Source: Desulfobacteraceae bacterium (GTDB taxonomy: Bacteria; Desulfobacterota; DSM-4660; Desulfatiglandales; Desulfatiglandaceae). From it: a stretch of 21,094 bases of DNA. This document shows positions 1-6,681 of the stretch, piece by piece (position 1 is the first letter of the stretch; every line of letters begins with the position of its first letter). The stretch lies in the NCBI GenBank assembly GCA_011048855.1, contig DSCZ01000247.1, forward strand, positions 1 through 21,094, given 5' to 3'. A program made the position numbers and the translations under genes. The notes beneath the pieces were generated by a model that was given only the letters and a program-made list of their open reading frames with translations, made no database searches and had not been told where the DNA came from.

Positions 1-1435
1 GATCGTGGGCGTTCTTGGCCCTGGTTTGGTTTAAAAGCTGGGATTTAAGGATTTTGGACCACGAGAGCCAGCGGTTTATCTTGTCTTCGCTTTTAAGCCC
101 CACCAGATAATCCCCCACCAAGCGTCTCACTTTTCTTTCAACTTCCCTCACTGGAAGATCCCTGTCCGCGACTGTGAATCGGCGGCGGCGCTCGTCATCT
201 ACCTTCTCCACCCTAGACATATCAATGGATGTGCCGGAATTCTTCGATAAAAATTCCACTGACTGCTCAGCTGCGACTTCCCCGAAAACAAAAGCACCGG
301 TGAGGTGCTGCTTGGGCACACTCGCAACATCACCAGCAGCGAACAAGCCGGGAACTCCGGTTTGTGCGAGTTCGTTCACCCTGACGCCACTGATGCCATG
401 ACCACCGCACAACTGACATTCCGTGGGCCAGAGTTCGATGTCGTTTTTTCGAAAATCGATTTGTCGTTCCTTGAAAAATCTTTCTTGAACCGGCCTTTCC
501 GTTGAAAAAAGTATGTGTTCGATTTCAGATATAACCTTCTCATCCAGATGGCTGAGCCTTACCTTGATCGGCCCGTAGCCTTTGTCATGAGCTTCGTTCA
601 TCCGAGTTAAGTTATTGACCTCATTTTCCATGATTATGTGATCGAATACATCCAGAACCTGACCGCCTCTGGTCACTGTTATGGCAAGCAGCGGCATGTT
701 GGCATCCTTGATAAGCACCGGGCGCTGTACCGACTCCATGCCGGTCAGGTGAGCGCCCGCCATGTGCGCCATCACATATCCGTCGCCCGAGTTTCCGGGA
801 AAATCAAAAAGACCGTAGAGATAACCGGAGTTGGGCAGGGAAAACCTGGCCTGGCCTCCGGCGGTCAATATCACAGCCCTGGCCTTACAAACCACAAGTT
901 CTCCGGTGCGCACATTCAGCCCTACCGCACCGGCGACTCTCCCTGAATCCATAAGAAGTTCAATTCCCATCACACGGTTAACCGCCGTCGCCCCCATGCT
1001 CTGAGCCTTGCCGGCGATCATGGTTTTCAGTTCAGGCTCTTCCATAGCTGTTTGGAAGTTCCCCTTCACATGATACTTAAGGGTGCGGTAGTTCCCAGAT
1101 TCATCTACCGGAAAATATACGCCCCAACCTTCCAGTTTTTTCAAAAGCCCGAATGAACGCTCAGCCATCAGATAACTCGCCGGCTCGTCCAGAACGCCTT
1201 TGTTCCCTTCGGAAACTGCTTCTAAATACAATTCCGGGGTTGTAAAATTCGGTATGGCCACGATATTGAGTGCATCCATTCCTCTTGCGATGGATCCCGA
1301 ATATTTGATGTCTCCTTTTTCAAAAAGTACAACCTTCAATTCCGGAGCGAGTTCCAGCGCTCTTATCGCGGCCATGCATCCGGCACTACCACCTCCGATA
1401 ATCAAAATGTCGGCCTCCAGGCAGAGTCTACCCAT
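1..1435 (-). CDS. FAD-dependent oxidoreductase, fumarate/APS reductase flavoprotein-like (partial, C-terminus off window)
   Basis: The frame is open from an ATG at 1435 down to base 1, so 478 residues are visible and the C-terminus lies outside the window. The N-terminus carries the Rossmann dinucleotide motif IIGGGSAGCMAA (about residues 12-23). A second FAD motif, GVPGLFAAGDV, lies about 20-25 residues after a CQLCGGHG segment (Cys340, Cys343). Together these are typical of the fumarate reductase / succinate dehydrogenase / adenylylsulfate reductase alpha flavoprotein superfamily. I cannot assign the substrate. The Arg and His residues that define fumarate reductases were not identified with confidence. 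The start is supported by a purine-rich AGGAAAGGAAA site just upstream. The gene follows the GntR regulator in the same direction after 52 bases, so the two are probably co-transcribed. A ferredoxin-type partner could lie beyond the left edge. Confidence 0.85.
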   Translation of the reverse strand, partial: MGRLCLEADILIIGGGSAGCMAAIRALELAPELKVVLFEKGDIKYSGSIARGMDALNIVAIPNFTTPELYLEAVSEGNKGVLDEPASYLMAERSFGLLKKLEGWGVYFPVDESGNYRTLKYHVKGNFQTAMEEPELKTMIAGKAQSMGATAVNRVMGIELLMDSGRVAGAVGLNVRTGELVVCKARAVILTAGGQARFSLPNSGYLYGLFDFPGNSGDGYVMAHMAGAHLTGMESVQRPVLIKDANMPLLAITVTRGGQVLDVFDHIIMENEVNNLTRMNEAHDKGYGPIKVRLSHLDEKVISEIEHILFSTERPVQERFFKERQIDFRKNDIELWPTECQLCGGHGISGVRVNELAQTGVPGLFAAGDVASVPKQHLTGAFVFGEVAAEQSVEFLSKNSGTSIDMSRVEKVDDERRRRFTVADRDLPVREVERKVRRLVGDYLVGLKSEDKINRWLSWSKILKSQLLNQTRAKNAHD

Positions 1436-1487
1436 AACTATTTCCTTTCCTGTTTGATATCGCCGGGCCTTAAGGGCGGCATCACCC

Positions 1488-2285
1488 TTATGACATGACT
1501 ATGGCGGTCCACGTTTCATCGTCGGACCTTATAAACTCGAACTTCAGTTCGATTCTGTCGGCTAAAAATGTCAGGCGCCCAAACATCACGGGCATCGCCG
1601 AGCTGTTGCGGTAGACTCCCATGCGTCTGACAACGGGTTCAGACCGGTCCATCTCCAGCTCTTTTGCCTCGACGGCTGTCAACGGTGAAGATGTGAAGGT
1701 GTAGGATACGTGCGTCACTTTGTATTCCGGCAGAGCATCTATAAGAATGTTGACGGATTGGTGCTTTAAGTCTTCCGCTTTGAATTGACGACCTACTTCT
1801 GCGGGAAAAGCCCTCTCTTCCAGAGCAAAGGGAACCCCGTCGGCGGTTTTGACCCTTCGCAGAATGAATGCTTTGTCCCCGGGTGCCAGCTCAAGCAGGC
1901 GACCCCAGTCCTTGGGGGGAAAAGTCTCCCGGATGTAGAGGGTTTTGTTCGCTACGTCCACTCCCAGATCCCTCAGGCGTGTTTCGATTATTTTCAAGCC
2001 GGTCAGGGATTGCTTTTTTTTGCCCTTGTTTACAAAGGTGCCTCTTCCCCTCACACGCCGAACGATTTGCTGGGACTCCAGGATTTGAAATGCCTGACGC
2101 ACGGTGTTACGGCTGATACCATAATACGTAGTGAGGTCATTTTCCGAGGGAATTGAGTCTCCTTCCTCCAGGCTGTTTTCTCTAATATATCTGGCTACTA
2201 TGTCACTTAACTGCACGTAAAGCGGAATGTAACTGCTCTTATCAATTTTTATAAATTCGTTAAACTTTTTCATAACGAATCTCAT
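1488..2285 (-). CDS. GntR-family transcriptional regulator, HutC subfamily (UTRA effector domain)
   Basis: The 265-residue protein has an N-terminal winged helix-turn-helix of about residues 19-87. It includes the GntR hallmarks YIPLYVQL, SENDLTTYYGISRNTVRQA and a wing ending in RGRGTFV. A UTRA-type ligand-binding domain fills about residues 100-255, which places it in the HutC subfamily. These regulators usually repress transport or catabolic operons and release DNA when a small molecule binds. The gene is divergent from the amino-acid ABC importer and precedes a flavoprotein, so both flanks are plausible targets. No good ribosome binding site precedes the ATG at 2285 or the in-frame ATG at 2273, so the start is uncertain by four residues. 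An AT-rich inverted repeat touches the start codon and may be an autoregulatory site. The effector is unknown. Confidence 0.9.
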   Translation of the reverse strand: MRFVMKKFNEFIKIDKSSYIPLYVQLSDIVARYIRENSLEEGDSIPSENDLTTYYGISRNTVRQAFQILESQQIVRRVRGRGTFVNKGKKKQSLTGLKIIETRLRDLGVDVANKTLYIRETFPPKDWGRLLELAPGDKAFILRRVKTADGVPFALEERAFPAEVGRQFKAEDLKHQSVNILIDALPEYKVTHVSYTFTSSPLTAVEAKELEMDRSEPVVRRMGVYRNSSAMPVMFGRLTFLADRIELKFEFIRSDDETWTAIVMS

Positions 2286-2307
2286 TTTATTGTTTTCAAC
2301 ATAAAAT
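2284..2307. promoter_or_regulatory. Imperfect palindrome at the GntR start codon, candidate operator
   Basis: ATTTTAT (2284-2290) and ATAAAAT (2301-2307) form a 7-base inverted repeat. The inner bases GTT and AAC extend it if one T is bulged. It abuts the first codon of the GntR gene, where a self-repressing protein would act. The AT-rich make-up means it could arise by chance. No consensus match to a known HutC-type operator is claimed. Confidence 0.3.
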
Positions 2308-2455
2308 TATGCTGTCAGCCCACACAGAAGGACGCATCGCAAAATATAAAACGTAATTTAAATCGACTTGAACCCCATGTGTTGATTACTTATACCAATG
2401 ATCCTACAAGTTTTTCATCGGCACCGTCAAGAGGTTTTGCGGCGAAAAAAAGCAA

Positions 2456-2471
2456 CTTGACATCTTGACAT
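2456..2471 (+). repeat. Tandem 8-base repeat CTTGACAT x2
   Basis: CTTGACAT occurs twice in direct succession at 2456-2463 and 2464-2471. Each copy contains a perfect -35 hexamer TTGACA. The second copy is the -35 element of the predicted importer promoter. The repeat could give a second, 8-base-shifted -35 choice or be a regulator contact site. Confidence 0.6.
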
Positions 2472-2493
2472 GAGCAATCTTGTCGGGTTATGC
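2465..2493 (+). promoter_or_regulatory. Sigma70-like promoter of the amino-acid ABC operon
   Basis: A perfect -35 TTGACA (2465-2470) is followed after exactly 17 bases by TTATGC (2488-2493), a moderate -10. Transcription would start about 55-60 bases before the ATPase start codon. A TTGT (2480-2483) / ACAA (2496-2499) pair overlaps the -10 and could be part of a GntR operator, but the centre is not symmetric. Confidence 0.5.
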
Positions 2494-2557
2494 GTACAAC
2501 TTTTAACTGCTTCTACCAATTACAAGGGGAAGTCTTATTTCTCGTCGGGGTTGAGAA

Positions 2558-3349
2558 ATGGTGTCAAGGGAATCGGCCGGTTCTGCCTTAGCTCTGGAGA
2601 TAAGGAACCTCCATAAGCGTTTCGGACAACTGCAGGTACTTCGTGGCGTATCGCTTACCGCCCGTCAAGGGGATGTGGTCAGCGTCATCGGGTCGAGCGG
2701 ATCCGGAAAAAGCACCATGCTGATGTGCATCAATTTCCTGGAGGTGCCTGATGATGGAGAAATTTTCATCAAAGGTGAGTTGATCAAGACGAAAAGGCGC
2801 AGGGACGGAAGTGTCGTCCCTGCAAGCCGCCACCAGATCGACCGCATTCGTTCGCGGCTCGGGATGGTGTTTCAGAACTTCAATCTTTGGTCGCACATGA
2901 CCGTGCTTGAAAATGTTATGGAAGCCCCGGTTCATGTCCAAAAGCGTCCTCGCAGTGAAGCGAAGGAAGAGGCCATGGGGCTTCTGGAAAAAGTCGGCAT
3001 TGCAGAAAAACGCCATCACTATCCCTGCCACCTGTCAGGGGGCCAGCAGCAGAGAGCTGCGATAGCCCGGGCTTTGGCTTCCAGGCCTGATGTGCTGCTG
3101 TTTGACGAGCCTACATCCGCCCTCGATCCGGAACTTGTAGGTGAGGTTCTTCAAGTCATCCGGATGCTGGCCCGGGAAGGCCGGACCATGGTTATCGTCA
3201 CCCACGAGATGGGGTTTGCAAGGGATGTATCCTCCCACGTTCTTTTTTTAAACGCCGGCATCGTCGAAGAAGAAGGGCCTCCTGAAAAGGTTCTTGAAAA
3301 TCCTGAATCCGAGAGGTGCCGGCAATTTTTGACCAGGGAATACAGGTGA
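2558..3349 (+). CDS. Polar amino-acid ABC transporter ATP-binding protein (HisP/GlnQ type)
   Basis: This 263-residue ATPase energises the importer encoded by the next three genes. Visible motifs are Walker A GSSGSGKST (45-53), Q-loop near Gln106, signature LSGGQQQ (159-165), Walker B LLFDEPTSALD (180-190) and the switch His216 in VTHEMGFA. The segment between Walker A and the Q-loop is long and charged. It is followed by MVFQNFNLWSHMTVLENV, which closely resembles the histidine-transport ATPase HisP and its octopine/nopaline relatives. An in-frame TGA at 2552-2554 excludes an upstream start, so ATG 2558 is the first possible one. Its ribosome site is weak (GGGG and GAG nearby). The binding-protein gene follows after 52 bases. 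Confidence 0.95.
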   Translation: MVSRESAGSALALEIRNLHKRFGQLQVLRGVSLTARQGDVVSVIGSSGSGKSTMLMCINFLEVPDDGEIFIKGELIKTKRRRDGSVVPASRHQIDRIRSRLGMVFQNFNLWSHMTVLENVMEAPVHVQKRPRSEAKEEAMGLLEKVGIAEKRHHYPCHLSGGQQQRAAIARALASRPDVLLFDEPTSALDPELVGEVLQVIRMLAREGRTMVIVTHEMGFARDVSSHVLFLNAGIVEEEGPPEKVLENPESERCRQFLTREYR

Positions 3350-3401
3350 GGTTTCGACGACTCATCGCTTGTCTACATTAACCCGAAGAATGGAGGGAAT
3401 T

Positions 3402-4253
3402 ATGAAAAGAGCGACACTTATTCGTTTGCTGGGGATTGCGGTTCTGAGCCTCGTCTGGACAGCGGCGGCGGAGGCCAAAGACTGGAAAGAAGTTCGTGTT
3501 GCTACGGAGGGTGCTTATCCTCCCTGGAACGCGACCGAACCTTCCGGCGAGCTGGTTGGATTTGATATCGATGTCATAAAGGAGGTCTGCAAGCGGGTCG
3601 GGCTGAAATGCGAAATTATTCCACAGGCTTGGAAGGGAATCATTCCCGGACTCAACGCCGGCAAATACGATTGCCTTATCGCCGGTATGCAGATCACCGA
3701 AAAGCGCCTGGAAGTCATCGATTTCGCAGGACCTTATGCGATGACTCCTGGTTCATTCGCCACAACAAAGGGAAGCCCGATCGGAGAATATAATAGCCCT
3801 CTGGAACTAATTACACTCAATGAGATAGACGAGGAGGAGCAAAAAGTCCTGGATGAGATTCGTGAACTGCTCAAAGGTAAAGTTATCGGGGTGCAGACTA
3901 CAACCACGCATTCCAATTTTCTTGACACCTATTTCAAGGATGTTGCTAAAATTCGAAAATACGATACCCAGGAGAACGTGCTGCTGGACCTCAACACCGG
4001 CCGAATTGATGCAGCTGAGGCCTCTCTTTCCTATTGGGTGCCTATTATGAAAAAAGATCTGGGAAAAAACGTGGTCCTTTTCGGTCCTCACTGGACAGGC
4101 GATATATTCGGTCTTGGAAACGGGATTGGCGTTCGTAAGACCGACCCTGAGTTGAAGGCGCTTCTTCAAAAGGGGATCGATATGATCAGGGCCGACGGGA
4201 CCCTGCAGAAACTAGCGGTCAAATGGTTCGGATTCGACAATTCTCCGAAATAG
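3402..4253 (+). CDS. Periplasmic polar amino-acid binding protein (SBP family 3)
   Basis: This is the solute receptor of the importer. The start is ATG 3402, preceded by GGAGGG (3392-3397) at good spacing. An upstream TTG at 3369 would add 11 residues before a normal signal peptide and is less likely. Residues 1-25 form a Sec signal with cleavage expected after AEA. The mature protein begins with EVRVATEGAYPPWN, then GFDIDVIKEV and DCLIAGMQITEKR, the standard family-3 pattern for binding an alpha-amino-acid group. A roughly 20-residue acidic insertion (around LNEIDEEEQKVLDEI) sits between the lobes. Similar insertions occur in the lysine-arginine-ornithine and octopine/nopaline receptors. At 283 residues it is a little longer than the usual 250-260. 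The ligand is probably a basic amino acid or opine-like compound, but this is inference. Confidence 0.93.
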   Translation: MKRATLIRLLGIAVLSLVWTAAAEAKDWKEVRVATEGAYPPWNATEPSGELVGFDIDVIKEVCKRVGLKCEIIPQAWKGIIPGLNAGKYDCLIAGMQITEKRLEVIDFAGPYAMTPGSFATTKGSPIGEYNSPLELITLNEIDEEEQKVLDEIRELLKGKVIGVQTTTTHSNFLDTYFKDVAKIRKYDTQENVLLDLNTGRIDAAEASLSYWVPIMKKDLGKNVVLFGPHWTGDIFGLGNGIGVRKTDPELKALLQKGIDMIRADGTLQKLAVKWFGFDNSPK

Positions 4254-4268
4254 GGTTGCAGTTTTTCC

Positions 4269-4295
4269 GATCGTGCGCTGTCCAGGCGCACGATC
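4269..4295 (+). other. Intercistronic stem-loop after the binding-protein gene
   Basis: A perfect 10-base inverted repeat GATCGTGCGC (4269-4278) and GCGCACGATC (4286-4295) surrounds a 7-base loop, 15 bases after the receptor stop codon. No T run follows directly, so it is not a classical terminator. In ABC operons such hairpins commonly protect the upstream message from 3' exonucleases, so that receptor is made in excess over permease. Confidence 0.75.
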
Positions 4296-4405
4296 TCTTC
4301 AATCGTTCGATTTTTGGACAGAGATAACGACGGAATCGTCACGGATGGTGATTGTCGTGGATGACCCTTCCGCAACTGCATTGCAGGGTCCGTAAAAGAA
4401 TAAAA

Positions 4406-4417
4406 GGAGTCGCAGTG
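4406..4417 (+). promoter_or_regulatory. Ribosome binding site fixing a GTG start
   Basis: GGAG (4406-4409) lies 5 bases before GTG (4415-4417). This site, not the earlier in-frame ATG at 4352, best explains the N-terminus of the first permease, because the family starts with a short LxxFGPNGWG segment. Confidence 0.7.
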
Positions 4418-5116
4418 GATCTGCTTGCCTTTGGTCCCAACGGCTGGGGGGATGAAATGTGTCTCGCTACGCTGATGACCCTGGCGGTGAGTGTGTGCGC
4501 ATTTATGCTGGCACTCATAATCGGTGGTATAGGTGCAGCAGGCAAGTTATCCCGACATCGGTCGGTGCGTTTGGTTCTCGATTTATACACCACGGTTTTT
4601 CGGGGAGTTCCTGAACTGCTGATCATCTACTTGATCTTCTTTGGAGGCAGTGGTGCCGTCATGTTTCTGGCCGGAATCTTTGGATATCATGGCTATGTAG
4701 AGATAAGCGCATTCGCTTCGGGTGTGTCCGCCATATGCCTGATCAACGGCGCATACCAGACCGAGGTGGTAAGGGGAGCGGTGCTTGCGGTCCCCAAGGG
4801 GCAAATTGATGCAGCCCGTTCGGTGGGTATGAACAAATGGCTGCTTTTCAGGCGGATCCTGTTGCCGCAGACCCTGAGGTTGGCCCTTCCCGGCCTGGGA
4901 AACTGCTGGCTAAGCGCTCTGAAGGAAACCGCCCTGGTTTCGGTGACCGGGCTGGTCGAAATTATGAGGCAAAGCCATGTCGCCGCAGGCTCAAGCCAGA
5001 GACCTTTTCTTTTTTATACCGTGGGCGCAGGTCTTTACCTGCTTCTCACCACGTTTTCGTCCTACGGATTTCGGAGCGCCGAGCGCTGGACGAGCCGGGG
5101 TGTAAGGAAGATATGA
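4415..5116 (+). CDS. Amino-acid ABC transporter permease 1 (HisQ/OccQ type)
   Basis: This is the first of two membrane subunits of the importer. From the GTG at 4415 the protein is 233 residues, the usual family length, and begins with the characteristic DLLAFGPNGWGDE. Several hydrophobic spans are visible. The cytoplasmic EAA loop (EVVRGAVLAVPKGQIDAARSVG and following) binds the ATPase. The longer reading from ATG 4352 would add 21 charged residues and lacks a ribosome site. The stop TGA at 5114-5116 is one base from the start of permease 2, so the two are translationally coupled, as expected for subunits that form a heterodimer. Confidence 0.92.
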   Translation: MDLLAFGPNGWGDEMCLATLMTLAVSVCAFMLALIIGGIGAAGKLSRHRSVRLVLDLYTTVFRGVPELLIIYLIFFGGSGAVMFLAGIFGYHGYVEISAFASGVSAICLINGAYQTEVVRGAVLAVPKGQIDAARSVGMNKWLLFRRILLPQTLRLALPGLGNCWLSALKETALVSVTGLVEIMRQSHVAAGSSQRPFLFYTVGAGLYLLLTTFSSYGFRSAERWTSRGVRKI

Positions 5117-5117
5117 T

Positions 5118-5816
5118 ATGGACTTTTCAGTCCTCCTTGAGATCATTCCCAAAATTCTCTCCGGTGCGAAGATTACCGTCTACCTGGTGGTCATTTCTCT
5201 ATTGATCGGGTTCATGTGTGCTGTGGCAGTCGCCTTGCTTCGTCGATCCCGTTTCACATGGCTGTCCGCATCGACGCGTCTGTACGTTTTCGTCGTTCGT
5301 GGCACCCCCCTGTTGATACAGATTTTTCTGATCTATTATGGCCTGGGTCAATTCGCCTTTATCCGGGAAAGCCCTCTTTGGATTGTGTTCAAGGAGCCCT
5401 TTTGGTGCGCCATAATTGCCATGACAGCAAATACCGCCGCTTATGGCAGTGAAATCATCAGGGGCGGGCTCGAGTCCATACCCTGGGGCCAGGTTCAGGC
5501 TTCACGCGCATTTGGAATGTCCGGTTTTCTTATGTTCCGCAGGATAATTTTTCCACTTGCAATCCGCCAGGCTCTCCCCGCCTACGGCAATGAAATTATA
5601 CTCATGGTAAAAGCCTCGTCCCTGGCAAGCACCATTACGGTTATGGAGATGACTGGAATTGCAAATATGATCATGGCGGAAACTTATAGACCCCTCGAGG
5701 CCTTCATCGTCGCCGGCAGCTTTTATCTAGCATTGAACTTTATTATGACCCGGATTGTACAGGTCATCGAATGGCAGCTTTCCGCTAATCTGCGAGCTCC
5801 TAAAGCCACCGTCTAA
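5118..5816 (+). CDS. Amino-acid ABC transporter permease 2 (HisM/OccM type)
   Basis: This 232-residue protein is the second membrane subunit. It has about five transmembrane segments, the VVRGTPLLIQIFLIYYGL region typical of HisM/GlnP permeases, and the EAA loop EIIRGGLESIPWGQVQASRA that contacts the ATPase. It starts one base after the stop of permease 1 with an AAGGAAG ribosome site inside that gene's end. It is the last gene of the importer operon; no strong intrinsic terminator is seen before the next gene. Confidence 0.93.
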   Translation: MDFSVLLEIIPKILSGAKITVYLVVISLLIGFMCAVAVALLRRSRFTWLSASTRLYVFVVRGTPLLIQIFLIYYGLGQFAFIRESPLWIVFKEPFWCAIIAMTANTAAYGSEIIRGGLESIPWGQVQASRAFGMSGFLMFRRIIFPLAIRQALPAYGNEIILMVKASSLASTITVMEMTGIANMIMAETYRPLEAFIVAGSFYLALNFIMTRIVQVIEWQLSANLRAPKATV

Positions 5817-5962
5817 TTTCCCTATGAGGAACAGAAGAAGGATCAGGGGGAGGAAGAATAAGGTCCACTGATGGCCCTGCGTTGATGTTCTTCGGGGTGG
5901 ATTCCGAATCGATATGGGTGGCGGAAGTTGAGTGACGACCTTTTTAACCTCGATCCCGGCCC

Positions 5963-5980
5963 CGACACAATTTTGTGTCG
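5963..5980. other. Short perfect palindrome, possible hairpin
   Basis: CGACACAA (5963-5970) and TTGTGTCG (5973-5980) are perfectly complementary around two T bases. As RNA this gives about a 7-base stem with a 4-base loop. It lacks a following T tract, so it is a weak terminator at best. It could equally be a protein-binding site upstream of the MepK-like gene. Confidence 0.45.
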
Positions 5981-6013
5981 AGAGGCAGGGTGTGCTTTTG
6001 TTAGGGTTTGCTC

Positions 6014-6040
6014 TTGATAAAGATATCAAAATCGTATACA
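6014..6040 (+). promoter_or_regulatory. Possible promoter with overlapping operator-like repeat
   Basis: TTGATA (6014-6019) and TATACA (6035-6040) resemble -35 and -10 elements, but the 15-base spacer is short. The -35 is one arm of a perfect repeat TTGATA-AAGA-TATCAA (6014-6029). It lies about 60 bases before the MepK-like gene. Confidence 0.3.
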
Positions 6041-6099
6041 AGGGGGCCACCTGACGCGGTACTGGCAAAAATCACGGTCTGAAACAGAAGGGAGAATGC

Positions 6100-6678
6100 A
6101 TGAGCCAATCGAACCAATCGTCCCCATCCAAGAATGCATCTTCAATGAACCGCCGCCAGTTTTTCCGTATCGGAGCGGCGGCAGCCGCGGCTTCACTGGC
6201 GATTCCGGCGCATGTTTTCGCGGCCGGGTTGAATGAAAGCCGTGTTCTGTCATTATATAGCGATCACACAGGTGAAAGGCTCAGCGCCTGTTATTTTTCG
6301 AAAGGCAGGTATGATCCTTCGGCGCTCGCTGAAATCAACGAACTGCTGAGGGATCATCGTAATGGAGAGGTGATCGAAATAGACCGGGAACTGCTGGATC
6401 TATTGTGGGAACTGGGTTGGCGGATCGGGAGCTGTGAACCGTTTCACGTCATTTCGGGTTACCGCTCGCCGGAAACAAACCGGATGCTTCGCGCCAGATC
6501 GAAGGCGGTGGCCAGAAACAGCTATCATATCCATGGAAAAGCAGTGGATGTTTACCTGCCCGATCGCCGTCTTTCCGAACTGCGCACCGCGGCTTTACGC
6601 ATGAGAAGGGGAGGTGTGGGCTATTATCCCCGTCCCCACTTTGTACATGTGGATGTAGGTCCGGTGAGAAGCTGGTGA
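6100..6678 (+). CDS. mepK: Tat-exported murein endopeptidase, MepK/YcbK-like (DUF882, peptidase M15 fold)
   Basis: This 192-residue protein has a twin-arginine signal (NRRQFFRIG, 17-25, then an alanine-rich core ending AHVFAAG), so it should be exported folded. The catalytic domain shows the M15 motif SxHxxGxAxD at Ser141, His143, Gly146, Ala148 and Asp150. A second zinc motif, HFVHVDV, carries His183 and Asp185. Family members are zinc peptidases. E. coli MepK cleaves 3-3 peptidoglycan cross-links. The ATG at 6100 has a GGGAGAA ribosome site. The stop lies 3 bases from the stop of the oppositely oriented LdtD-like gene, whose product would make the bonds this enzyme cuts. The family call is firm; exact bond specificity is inferred. 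Confidence 0.9.
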   Translation: MSQSNQSSPSKNASSMNRRQFFRIGAAAAAASLAIPAHVFAAGLNESRVLSLYSDHTGERLSACYFSKGRYDPSALAEINELLRDHRNGEVIEIDRELLDLLWELGWRIGSCEPFHVISGYRSPETNRMLRARSKAVARNSYHIHGKAVDVYLPDRRLSELRTAALRMRRGGVGYYPRPHFVHVDVGPVRSW

Positions 6679-6681
6679 AGT

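Larger units (their letters stand above)
2286..2557. other. Divergent intergenic region between GntR regulator and ABC importer
   Basis: These 272 bases hold no credible gene. They contain the start-proximal palindrome of the regulator and, toward the importer, a tandem CTTGACAT repeat with a sigma70-like promoter. A loose inverted pair CTTATA (2389-2394) / TACAAG (2405-2410) could be a GntR half-site pair, but it is imperfect. Confidence 0.6.
5817..6099. other. Intergenic region between ABC operon and MepK-like gene
   Basis: These 283 bases hold no credible coding sequence. They contain a perfect short palindrome (5963-5980), and a TTGATA/TATACA pair with an overlapping inverted repeat (6014-6040) near the downstream gene. 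No U-rich terminator follows the permease. Confidence 0.5.
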
